DNA of 40,000 nt from Prorocentrum cordatum (Eukaryota; Sar; Dinophyceae; Prorocentrales; Prorocentraceae): the NCBI GenBank assembly GCA_963575745.1, contig CAUYUJ010021027.1:59515-99514 (forward strand), in the 5' to 3' direction. Position 1 is the stretch's first letter, and each line of letters opens with the position of its first letter. The position numbers were made by a program, and so were the translations under genes. This document shows positions 19,524-29,087 of this stretch, piece after piece. Under the pieces are notes generated by a model. That model worked only from the letters and a program-made list of their open reading frames with translations. It had not been told where the DNA came from and did no database searches.

Positions 19524-19547
<24 letters not shown>
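19475..19547 (+). repeat. (CCT)n tract abutting LINE 2 motif A
   Basis: A clean triplet tract that begins within about three bases of the first recognisable RT codon of LINE 2. It is the boundary of the 5' truncation. Confidence 0.95.
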
Positions 19548-19554
<7 letters not shown>

Positions 19555-19860
19555 TCCCCCTTTTGGCGCCCCAGAGAACTGGGAAAGGCTTTCCTGTGGG
19601 CAGATCTCCGGCGTGGGCCCGTGCGACCCTGCAAGCGCATGCGGGCCTCGGGCCACCCGCGGGCGGCGGCGGCGGCGGCCTCCTGCGGGGCCGCCGCCCC
19701 GGCGCCGCTCCCGCCGGCGCCGGCGGAGCGCCAGCCCGAGGCGTGCGCCCGTGGCCGCCGCCGCTGCGCGGGCGCAGTCGTTGTCGTCCTCGGCGGGCGG
19801 AGGGGTTGGGGGTGGGGTTGGGCGAGGGGGAGGGAGAGGCTGGAGGAGGGGGGAGGCTGG
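19548..19860. other. GC-extreme spacer
   Basis: Runs of GGCGGCGGC and CCGCCGCC plus GGGGTTGGGGGTGGGG motifs with G-quadruplex potential. No gene recognised. Confidence 0.5.
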
Positions 19861-20600
19861 AGGAGGAGGCTGGAGGAGGAGGAGGAGGAGGAGGAGGAGG
19901 AGGAGGAGGGCGACCAGTGTAGACCCCAAGAGTCGTCAACGATGCTGGAATAACCCCTCCCTCCGAGCTCCCTCTTCATAGGCCCCTACACCGGTTCATT
20001 TCCATTGAGGGAGCTGCCTCGTTCGAAGACAACCGTTTGAAGACCCTGAAGCATACCAAAACATTGCTCTCGGGATTCCAACGCCACGGATGAGCCTGAC
20101 TGTTGCGTCTTGGCGATCCTGAGTCGTGCCAGAATGCCATTCTTGGGACTTCAACGCAGCGAATAAACGTAGCTGTTGCACCCGCATAATCCAGAATCTT
20201 TTCAAAACAGCATTTTGGTACGTTGACGATGGACATCAGTGAAACTCTTGCAAATTGTGTATACAAATGTGCGCTGCGCTAAGGGGAGAGCCACATTTTG
20301 AAAACCACCTGCCCTCAACCCGTGAACCTCTTTCAAATGCCGTAAAAGAATGTGCGCCGCGCCAAGGCGAGAGCTACATTTTGGAAACCACCCGCCCTCA
20401 ATCCGTGGAACTCTTGCAAATGCTTTAAAAAGAATGTGCGCCGCGCTAAGGCGAGAGCAACATTTTGAAAACCACCCGCCGTCGATCTGCGAAACTATTC
20501 CCAATTTGTGAGCTTCAGAGACATAACTGGATGGGAAGTCTCAAGCCAAACGCGGGGCCCGCCCTAAACGCTGGCCTCGGGGTGCGACAGGGAGAAGTTA
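19861..20600 (+). repeat. Long interspersed repeat, copy 3
   Basis: Third copy of the repeat at 127-905 and 919-1831. It has a (GAG)n start (to 19910) and the head ACCAGTGTAGACCCCAAG. The segment TCGAAGACAACCGTTTGA is shared with copy 2 near 1058. Three ~80-bp subrepeats have cores near 20279, 20352 and 20436. The tail contains GAAGTCTCAAGCCAAACGC and GTGCGACAGGGAGAAG. It leads directly into a (GAT)n array. Confidence 0.8.
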
Positions 20601-20631
20601 TGTATAAGGAGAAAGGAATGTATGGAGGAGG

Positions 20632-20732
20632 GTGGATGATGACGATGATGGTGGTGATGGTGGTGGTGATAGTGATAGTGATGATGATGATGATGCTGAT
20701 GATGATGATGATGCTGGTGATGATGATGCTGG

Positions 20733-20776
<44 letters not shown>

Positions 20777-21885
20777 TCGCTGATGCTGATGGTGATGCTG
20801 ATGCTGATACTGATGCTGGTCATGATGGTGAGGTGGAGGATGAGGAGGAGGAAGAGGAGGACCAGGAGGAGGTATGCAATGGCTATGGTGATGGCGATGG
20901 TTCTGGTGATGATGATGATGATGATGATGATGCTGATGCTGTTGATGATGGTTTTGTTGATGATGATGACGATGATGATGACGATGATGACGATGATGAC
21001 GATGATTGCGATGATGAAGATGACGACGATTGGGATGATGAGGATGATTGGGATGATGATGATGATGCGCTTGAGGGTCAGGATGCGGGTAAGGGTGAGG
21101 AGGGTGACGGTGATGGTTGGAGGATGAGGATGATGTGGATGAGGATGAGGATGGAGGAGGAGGATGAGGATGAGGATGAAGATGGCCATGAGGCTGAGGA
21201 TGAGGAGAAGGATGAGGATGACGACGAGGCAGAGGATGATCATGCTGATGATGATGCTGCTGACGATACTGATGATGATGATGCTGATGATGATGATGAA
21301 GATTGTGAGTAGTATGATGCTGCTGCTGATGATGAGATGATGCTGTTGCTGATGCTGATTATGATGCTGATGATGATGTTGATGATGGCGATGATGATGC
21401 TGCTGATGATGCTGATGCTGCTGATGATGATGATGCTGGTGATGATGATGCTGGTGATGATGATGGTGATAATGCTGATCATGCTGATGCTGATGATGAT
21501 GATGGGGAGGCTGGAGGAGGAGGCGGATAAGGATGATGATGATGATGCTGATGATGATGATGATGCTGCTGATGATGATGATGATGCTGCGGCTGCTGCT
21601 GCTGATGATGATGGTGATGATGATGCTGATGCTGATGCTGATGATGACGATGATGTTCATGATGATGATGATGACGATGATGATGTTGATGCTGATGCTG
21701 ATGCTGATGCTGATGCTGATTGCGATACTGATATTGCTGATGATGCGGATGCTGATGATGCTGCTGATGATGCTGGTGATGCTGCTGCTGGAGATGTTGC
21801 TGCTGCTGATGACGATGGTGATGATCATGAGATGCTTATGATGCTGACGATGCTGAGGATGGTGATGATGATGTTGATGTTGATG

Positions 21886-21916
<31 letters not shown>

Positions 21917-22860
21917 TGATGTTTTTGGTGCTGATGGTGATGCTGATGGTGCTGATGATGATGCTGCTGATGATGCTGCTGATGATGCTGCTGATGATGA
22001 TGGTGATGATTATGATGGGGATGATGATGATGATGATGATGATGATGCTGATGATGATGATGATGATGATGATGACGACGGTGATTATGATGATGATGAT
22101 TCTGATGATGATGATGATGATGATGATGATGCTAATGGTGATGCTGATTATGATGATGCTGATGATGATGATGGTGGTGGTGGTGATGATGATTATGATT
22201 GTGATGATGATGCTGATGATGATGATGATGATGATGCTGATGATGGTAATGATGGGGATGCCGGAGGAGGATGAGGAGGAAGAGGAGGAGGATGAGGATT
22301 AGGATGAGGAAGAGGAGGAGGCAGAGCAGGAGGAGGAGGAGGAGGAGGAGGAGGCGCAGGAGGAGCAGCAGGATGGGGAGCATGGAGGAGGATGATTGAT
22401 GACGATGAAGGTGGTGATGATGGTGGTGATGATGATGTTGATGATTGCGATGGTGGTGGCGATGGTTGTGGTGATGATACTTTTGTTGTTGATTATGGTG
22501 ATGCTGATGATGATGCTGCTGATGACGATGATGACGACGATGCCGACTGGGTTCATGACGATGCTTGGCCTGGGGATGAGCTCGCGGATTAGGATGCGGA
22601 TGAGGGTGAGGAGGGTGTAGATGATGGTTGTGGTGGTGCGGTTGATGATGATGCTGCTGATGATGATGGTGATGATGCTAATGAGATTGCTGCTGATGTG
22701 ATGGTGATGATGATAGTGGTGGTGGTGATGATGCTGATGATGATGATGATTCTCATGATGACGCTGCTGTTGATGCTGATGCGGACGCTGATACTAATGC
22801 TGATCATGATGATGAGGTGGAGGAGGAGGAGGAGGAGGAAGAGGAGGACCAGGATGAGGA
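20632..22860 (+). repeat. Imperfect (GAT)n / (ATG)n trinucleotide array, ~2.2 kb
   Basis: A long triplet array with local variants (GATGCTGAT, GGTGATGAT, GAGGATGAG). It ends in purine-rich GAGGAGGAGGAAGAG stretches at 22260-22380 and 22815-22890. Frames give poly-Met, poly-Asp/Ala or poly-Ile/His. It is twice as long as the array at 2405-3490 and also follows a copy of the long interspersed repeat. Confidence 0.95.
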
Positions 22861-22899
22861 GGAAGAGGAGGAGGAGGAGGAGGGGGAGGGGGAAAATGG

Positions 22900-24360
22900 C
22901 GTCCAGGTCAGGCAGGCCACGTAGCATGGCACTCAGCATGGCCCACCGATACCCGTCGGGCTTGACGATGGCCATCGGGGACATCGCCTCGCCGTTGCCG
23001 AGTAGCAACTTTCAGAACGGCACGCACACTCATCCCTCGTTGATCGTTGACGGGGTTGGCAAGGGCCATGGTCTTCAGCTGGCGGGCAGCCGGTTCCAGG
23101 TCTTCGCGCTGACATGTCGATCGCACAACTTTTTTAGGTGCCCCTTACTCTTGAGGTCCTGCATGTCGCTTGTAATGCCGCTAAACTGGACACCACCGTC
23201 TGACTTTCCATGCTGCTTGCCCGTCTGCGTAAGCCAGGCAAGACGGCTCCGTCGACCAGGGGCTCCATTTCTGATGCGTAGTGAGAAAGTACCACACAAC
23301 ACCACATTAACGCCCTAATCCCAACGAGGTCTGGACGGACTGCCCAGGTGTAAACAGGAGCCACGCCCACCAAGGTTTACGTTCAGGGTTCGCGGAACGC
23401 GCGGTCACAAGCTTAAGAATTGCAAGCTTCGATCCATCCAGCAGCAAAAAGATAAGGATCGTCGACGCAGCCCCATCAGCCCCATCGGCCCCATCACAAA
23501 TTCCCTCCTCTTCTTCAATCCCCTCATCCCCCCTTCTGCACGGATTCCTGCCACTTTTACTCCTCCTCCTTCTTTCTCCCCCCGAACATGGGAGGGAAAA
23601 CGGGGGGGGAGGATGAGGAGTACGAGGGGGAATATGATGGAAAAAACTCTCCTTCCAGTCCCCTTTCTCCTCCCGCCTTTCCCCTTCTCCTCCCCCTCCC
23701 TCCTCCCCCCTCCTAACCCCTCCACCTCCTCCCTCCGCCTCCACTTCCCCCCCCTCCACCTCCTCAATCTCCTCCCCTCCTCCCTTCCGCATTCCCCCCT
23801 CACCTAACCCCCTCCACCTCCCTCCCCCCATGCGCCTCCCACCTCCACATCCACCGCACCTCCCACGATCCGTTTCGCAGCGGTTTGAAACATGCCAGTT
23901 TTGTGGAGGAACGGTCATGCACGGGACAGGGAGGAAGGCGTGGGTCCATGCACGATGGCAGGCGTCCCCCTTCTGGAGGCGCCTCGACCACTTAGACCCA
24001 TCCACTCGAAGAAGGAGAAGTGGAACCATTCCACCTGAAATTATGCCGTCGATCGGCACTGGAGGGGGACGAGGCCTTCCCTGGTGCCCCTCGCGGCCAG
24101 CGAAGCAGGGAGGTGTGCAAACCTACCTCTACCTTCATGGCAACTCTGCCATTCTGGCGCCACTTCTCACCATCCTCCTCTTTTCCTCTCTCCTCTTCTG
24201 CTCATTACATCTTTGCTCGCCGATACTGGCTGGCTTGGCTTCTCTTCCGAATGCCACATCTTCCTGCTGCGCCGGGTAGGCCCAAAGGCGCCCTCCTGGG
24301 CGGAACGCAGCCGCTCGCCCGCTCGCTCGCTAGCTCTCCCCTCCCCTCGCGCCAAGGCCC
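22900..24360. other. Unassigned region with pyrimidine-rich tract
   Basis: Unique sequence at 22900-23450, a CT-rich stretch at about 23560-23830, then unique sequence. A plus-strand frame at 23830-24279 contains one CxxC (CQFCGG) followed by His residues, but no full finger or family is recognisable. No gene supported. Confidence 0.5.
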
Positions 24361-24926
24361 AGCCGGCGGCGCCAGACGCGCCGTTCGCGGCGCGCGGGCC
24401 AGCGGCCGCGCCGAGGAGGCGCTGGCGCGGTGCGGACGGCGGCGGCGGCGGCCGCGGCGGCCGAGTCGGCGGCCGGGGCGGCGACGGCCACGAAGACGCC
24501 GACAACGATCAATGGGGGATGACGACGGCGATGAAGACGGCGGCGGCGGCGGTGGCAACAGCGTCGACATGAACGGTGACGGCGACGGTGTTGGCGGCGG
24601 CGGCAACGGTCGCGACAGCCACGGTGGCGGCGTCGGCGGCCGCGGCGCCCGAGGCGGTGGAGGGGCGGCGGCGGCGATTGTGACGGCGGCGGTGGCAGCA
24701 GACACGATGACCACGGGGGCTATTTTAGACGCTTCGCGTAATCCCACTAGCGCCGTAACCCCCCCTTGGCTCAAGCCGTCTCGGCCCAAGCCCGCCCCTG
24801 GCTCAGGTGTGCGCTCGGGCCAAAGCTATGTCCATTCACGGCGCGGCCCTCTCCAGGGTCGGTTTGCGCCGCCGTCAGCGGTTGGCGGTGGTGCGGCGGG
24901 ACGCCCCGCCGCGGCTTGGCGGCCCT

Positions 24927-24957
<31 letters not shown>

Positions 24958-25242
24958 CGGAGGCGGCCGGCGGCCGGCCCGGCACGGCCCCCGCAGGCGC
25001 TGGGCCGCTGCCGGCGCTGGCGCCGTCGGCGCCGGTTCGTTGGCTGGCGGCCCCGCGCTCCCCCGCCGCCGCCGCTGCCGGCCCCCCGCTGGCAGCCGCG
25101 GTCGCCGCCGCCGCGGCCTCCTCGCGTGGGCCGCCGGCGGCGGCCGCCGCTGCTGGTGCTTCGGCCGCCCTGGCGCTGACCCCGGCCGTGGCTGGGGCTG
25201 GTCAGGCCGCCGTTTCCGCTGCTGCTGCCGCTGCCGGCTCCT

Positions 25243-25281
<39 letters not shown>

Positions 25282-25318
25282 AGGGCGCGGTGGCAGGCGC
25301 TGCCGCGGCGGCGCGCGG
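24361..25318. repeat. GC-extreme (GGC/GCC)-rich low-complexity DNA
   Basis: Nearly all G and C, with GCC/GGC triplet runs. All frames are long because stop codons are almost impossible at this composition. Their Ala/Pro/Arg/Gly readings carry no domain, so I do not call a gene. Confidence 0.75.
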
Positions 25319-25680
25319 CCAGCCCTACGGCCAGCCCCACGGCAAGTCCAACGACCAGCCCCTCGGCCAGCCCGACAGCCAGCCCCACGGCCTGCCCGAC
25401 TGCCAGCCCCACGGCCAGCCCCTCGGCCAGCCCGACAGCCAGCCTCACGGCCTGCCCGACTGCCAGCCCCACGGCCAGCCCCGCGGCCAGCCCCACGGCC
25501 AGCCCCACGGCCAGCCCCACGGCCTACGACTACCAGCCCCGCGGCCAGCCCGACGGCCAGCCCGACTGCCAGCCCCGCGGCCAGTTCCACGTCCAGCCCC
25601 ACGGCCAGCCCCACGGCCAGTCCCACGGCCAGCCCGACGGCCAGCCCCGCGGCCAGCCCGACTGCCAGCCCCGCGGCCGT
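25319..25680 (+). repeat. 12-bp minisatellite (CGGCCAGCCCCA)n
   Basis: About 30 imperfect copies of a 12-bp unit. The period is a multiple of three, so one frame reads as repeated Gly-Gln-Pro-His and another as Arg-Pro-Ala-Pro. There is no start context or flanking domain to suggest that it is translated. Confidence 0.9.
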
Positions 25681-26285
25681 CCTCCTGGAGACCGGCAGGC
25701 GGGCACTCATACGGCTCCTCACTCTTAGCAGCGTGCGGCAGCAGTGTGGTGGAGGCCGGAGAGGCGCTCGACAGCGCGCCCCCTCCTGGAGACAGTACCT
25801 TGGCGACGGTCGGGAGCGCGGCAGAGGGCACGCCCGCGCTCGGAGGTTTTCTTCACAAAATAGAGACTCAGGAGCGTGGTCCGGAAAGAGCGGCCGTTGG
25901 CCGCAACAGCCTTCAGTGAGACCTCGAGAGTGAGAGCGTCTTGGTCTGCCCCAGCTTGTCTTCCCCTCCTCCTCTTGGAGGCCGGCAGGCGGGCGCCCAT
26001 GCGGCTCCTCATTCCTCTCAGCGCCACTGGGGCAGCAGTGCGGTGGAGGCCGGAATGGCGCTCGACAGCGCGCCCCCTCCTGGAGGCAGTACCCTGGTGA
26101 CAGTTGGGAGCGCTGCAGAGGGCGCGCCACGTTCGGAGACTTACATCGCAGAGCTGAGCCTCAGGAGTGTGTGTCGGAAAGTGCTGCCGATAGCTGCTAC
26201 AGTATTCAGGGTGCTCGAGAGCGAGCACGTGGTCGTCTGCCGCAGCTTGTCGCCCCCCCCCGCCCCCCCCTGGGGACCAGCGGTT
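25681..26285 (+). repeat. ~294-bp tandem satellite, left block (2 units)
   Basis: GCGCTCGACAGCGCGCC occurs at 25764 and 26058, 294 bp apart, inside longer matching units. Shared pieces include GCAGCAGTGYGGTGGAGGCC, GGAGCGCNGCAGAGGGC and the block ending CTGCCGCAGCTTGTC. The same units occur at 39466-40000 in the same orientation with a period of 292. The left block fades at about 26285, just after CTGGGGACCAGCGG. Confidence 0.85.
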
Positions 26286-26459
26286 GCCTCCGGCAGCCCT
26301 GTAGGGTGATATTTTTGGTGGGATTGGTGGTCCAGGGCAAATGATTGGCCGAGCGCCCGGAGCTCGCGTGGCGCGAGCGGTTCGTGGCTCAAATAGAAGG
26401 CCAGCGTGTCGCAGGCGCGATGCGATCTGTTTGCGTAGCAGTCAGGGCGCCTATCGGGC

Positions 26460-26615
26460 GCGCATTCTGCATTCGATTGCATGGCATTGCGTTGTAGAGC
26501 ATTGTATTGCATGGCGCCTTGGGGTCAAGCGGGATTGCAAAGCATTGCGTTGCACAGCAATGCGCCCGAAATCGATGGGCGGGGGGGCGAGGCAACGCAT
26601 TGCAATATCTAGGGC
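26460..26615. repeat. GCATTGC motif cluster with hairpin
   Basis: GCATTG/GCAATGC motifs recur at least eight times. A 7-bp stem GCATTGC ... GCAATGC with an 8-base loop lies at 26542-26563. It is upstream of gene A, and a role is not evident. Confidence 0.6.
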
Positions 26616-26679
26616 CAGAGCAGCAATAAAACGAGCGCGCGTAAACTGATGTGTTGTGTTTTCTGCTGGCGCTTGCCTT

Positions 26680-26700
26680 CCATAGCCGTTTTGGCCCCAG
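26680..26700 (+). promoter_or_regulatory. Spliced-leader relict upstream of gene A
   Basis: Matches the dinoflagellate spliced leader at 17 of 21 positions (differences at positions 3, 9, 17 and 19), keeping TAGCC, GTTTTGGCC and the terminal AG. It lies 76 bases before the ATG of gene A, where a leader would sit on a mature mRNA. This suggests that gene A's copy here descends from a trans-spliced, reverse-transcribed message. A rough uniform-base estimate gives about 0.01 such matches by chance in both strands of 40 kb. Confidence 0.7.
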
Positions 26701-26775
26701 GGATACTGGCCCACATGTGCGCATGCTTTTTGGCGGGGTCCGCCAGTTTGATATCCGCATTTTCTGTGCGCACGC

Positions 26776-28857
26776 ATGGGCGCTTGCTCACTGGTGGTCA
26801 AGTTTTCCAAGCCGACTGCCTTGATTGATGATCGGACAGACAGGAGAGATGTCCAAAAACTGAGAGAAGTACTCAACGTATTTTTGCAAGACAGGTATCG
26901 CGCAGCAGTGGAATGCCATGCAAGTGAGCGGGTGCTGATTCGGTATTATTCATCGGATGGTACACCGCTGCTGATGAACGCCAGTTGGAAACGCCGTTTA
27001 GGACCGAAGACGGTTCGCCGAAAAGGGAAGCGATGCGATGAGATGCTTTGCGAGCGATTGTATTTGAAAACGTATGACTACCAAGGCCGTCGTCAGTGCC
27101 ACGTGGTTGTGCGAGACCCCGTTCCTTTGACCGCAAAGAAGGGAGGGTGCGCGCTTCTCGCCTGCTGCGAGGCACTTGCGCCGTCAGTTCGGGAATGCTT
27201 CTTTTTCGGTCCAGCACTTAATGTTTATTGTTGGGATAGGGGGTGCTTTTCCATCTGCAGCCGGCTGGTCTGGCAAGCCCACTCGTTGCGTAATTCGGAG
27301 TCTACCAGGGCTTCGGCGTACATCGACAGTTTGCTCGATTTTGTCATCGCGATTCCTGACTTGTTGCACGATGCTAACAATGCTTTGTTGTGGTCTCTTC
27401 GTCAATGGGTCAGTGCCGAGGGCGTATGCAAAGACGTATGGTGTGCAATCACAGCTATCGGGAATGCGTACGATGTTATCATGTTAAACCTAGACGGATG
27501 GATCCAAGCGAAGATATTGTGGACGGATGCCCCTGCAACGGCAGAGTTTTGTCGAGAGTTGTGGGCGTGTTTCGAGTTGGAAGATGACGTTGTGGAAGTG
27601 CTGGTAAATTGCCGGGTCCTCTGGCGACGGGGTCGACTGGAAGCGCGGGATCAGGTGCAGCACGTCACGGGCACCATCGGTGACATTAGCGGAGCATTGG
27701 TGGGGGCATGGCGATTTGTCAAATTCTCCGAGTCTCGCTGGCTGGGTTTGGCGACGAGCGGCCGCCCACTCGTCGCCGCGCATCTCCTCGGCATCGGGGG
27801 GCTCATCGAATTTGCCAGGCAGGGGAAAGACAACGCAGAGTACCGCATCAGGATATACAGTCGGTTCAAAGAAGACGCCCGCTTGTTAGTGTCGATTGCC
27901 TCCCTCTCCTGTGGGGCGGCCGAGGCTGCCGCGAACTGCTTGCTCCAAGATGGGCGCCTGCTCAGGAATTATGACATCATACAGCGCGCGGTCGAGGACA
28001 ACGCGGCTTTCGTGCACGGGATATCTTACGGGATCTTCGAGCATGTGGCTGCGGAGATGTTCGGCGGGGACGGCGTCTCTTTCCGATCCAAAGTGGTGCT
28101 TTCAACAACCATCGGGGCGGGTTTCATGTCGAACCGTTTCTTTGACAAGGGCTCAGAGCTGCCGTGGTCGCTGTGCATCGGCGACCCGATGGAGAACTTG
28201 GAGGCCCTGGCTGGGAAGGGGGAGCCGTCGGAGCCGGTGTCGAAGCAGTTGCATGAATTATGGCATTTGGGTTATCCCAAAGAGATTTTGCGCGAGGTCG
28301 TCGAGGAGTTCTCCGACGTCGAGCACACCAGCCTTGGTGTCGAACAGTCACATGCTAGCGCCGCCCAGGTTCTACGACACCACCCAGAAATGGAGCGAGA
28401 TGCGGTTCAGTGCAGAGCATTCCTAGGCGCAGCCCGCGCGTTCCTCAACCCAGCGCGGGTGGATCTTGACCTCGAAAAGTACAGGAAGAAGATCTGCACG
28501 TTCAAGACAAAGTGCACCATGACGGGCAGGAATTTGTATTTGAAAGAATGTTTCGCCAAGGCGAAGCAGCGGAATGGCAATCGACGTCTCGCGCCAGACG
28601 TTCGTGAATCCATCATGACCAAGCACGGTACCGAATATGCAAAGTTGTCGGACGAGCAGAGGTTCCGCTATGAGCACCAAGCCCAGCTTATCAGCGACGA
28701 CATAGGGATGGAGGCGCATGCTCAGTTGCAGGAGCTTCGTCAAAGTTTGAGCATCGCAGAAATGCGAGCGGAGGAAAGCAAGGCTGGTCAATCATCGTGG
28801 TCTTTCGACGCATGTAAGTTCAGCGACGAGGACGTCTGTGGTTGTGCTAACAGCTAG
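26776..28857 (+). CDS. Gene A: intact 693-aa protein, possible DDE-type transposase with HMG-box-like C terminus
   Basis: An uninterrupted frame with balanced composition, ATG at 26776 and TAG at 28855-28857. Candidate acidic or metal-site positions are D61 (YYSSDGTP), D154 (YCWDRGC), H198-D199 in LLHDANNAL and E523 in SLGVEQSHAS. The order D-D-(H)-E, with E close to the end of the catalytic region, resembles hAT-like DDE transposases, but the spacing is unusual and the match is by eye. Residues 584-636 (GRNLYLKECFAKAK ... LSDEQRFRYEHQA) follow the HMG-box rhythm and could bind DNA. The sequence recalls an abundant uncharacterised dinoflagellate family, from memory only. The real-gene call is firm; the function is a hypothesis. 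Confidence 0.85.
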   Translation: MGACSLVVKFSKPTALIDDRTDRRDVQKLREVLNVFLQDRYRAAVECHASERVLIRYYSSDGTPLLMNASWKRRLGPKTVRRKGKRCDEMLCERLYLKTYDYQGRRQCHVVVRDPVPLTAKKGGCALLACCEALAPSVRECFFFGPALNVYCWDRGCFSICSRLVWQAHSLRNSESTRASAYIDSLLDFVIAIPDLLHDANNALLWSLRQWVSAEGVCKDVWCAITAIGNAYDVIMLNLDGWIQAKILWTDAPATAEFCRELWACFELEDDVVEVLVNCRVLWRRGRLEARDQVQHVTGTIGDISGALVGAWRFVKFSESRWLGLATSGRPLVAAHLLGIGGLIEFARQGKDNAEYRIRIYSRFKEDARLLVSIASLSCGAAEAAANCLLQDGRLLRNYDIIQRAVEDNAAFVHGISYGIFEHVAAEMFGGDGVSFRSKVVLSTTIGAGFMSNRFFDKGSELPWSLCIGDPMENLEALAGKGEPSEPVSKQLHELWHLGYPKEILREVVEEFSDVEHTSLGVEQSHASAAQVLRHHPEMERDAVQCRAFLGAARAFLNPARVDLDLEKYRKKICTFKTKCTMTGRNLYLKECFAKAKQRNGNRRLAPDVRESIMTKHGTEYAKLSDEQRFRYEHQAQLISDDIGMEAHAQLQELRQSLSIAEMRAEESKAGQSSWSFDACKFSDEDVCGCANS

Positions 28858-29050
28858 TTGGGTTCGCGTGGGTTCGAGGGGGCTCGTTCGACAGTTTCGT
28901 TTTGTTTTCAATTCGCTTCAGTACTTCGTTTTTTTTGTTATTCCCAGTTTTGCGTTAAGACTTGGGGCGAATGTGACTCTGTCGCCAGAGTGCGTTCGGC
29001 TGTTTCGGAGTCCAAGTGTTTCGGGCCACGGGGGCCCACTAATTGTAGCA

Positions 29051-29066
29051 TTGTTTTTTCCGCCAG
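29051..29066 (+). promoter_or_regulatory. Polypyrimidine-AG acceptor before gene B
   Basis: TTGTTTTTTCCGCCAG ends 21 bases before the ATG at 29088. This is a good 3' splice acceptor, as expected for spliced-leader addition or for an intron end. An out-of-frame ATG at 29083 lies between it and the gene start and would encode a 17-residue peptide overlapping the start of gene B. Confidence 0.5.
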
Positions 29067-29087
29067 GACAAGGCTGTATTCGATGCC

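Larger units (their letters stand above)
17588..19547 (-). mobile_element. Decayed LINE 2 fragment: RT plus C2H2 fingers
   Basis: A minus-strand element running from RT motif A (19471) through motif B, a damaged motif C, the thumb and connection region, and two C-terminal C2H2 zinc fingers to a stop at 17665. Everything upstream of motif A (endonuclease, RT N terminus) is absent and replaced by a triplet tract at 19475-19547. Two single-base frameshifts (about 19028 and 18392) break the coding region. The finger-type C terminus differs from LINE 1, so it belongs to a different family. Confidence 0.8.

Noticed and set aside
20632-22860. Open frames of 220-437 codons in the second GAT array
   Set aside because: Same reason: repeat-driven absence of stops, with no conserved domain.
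23830-24279. Single CQFCGG motif with downstream His as a zinc-finger gene
   Set aside because: Only one CxxC is present, without a defined finger spacing, family context or flanking domain.
24020-25933. A 637-codon frame through the GC-extreme region and 12-bp minisatellite
   Set aside because: At this GC content stop codons are rare in all frames, several frames on both strands are equally long, and no domain is seen.
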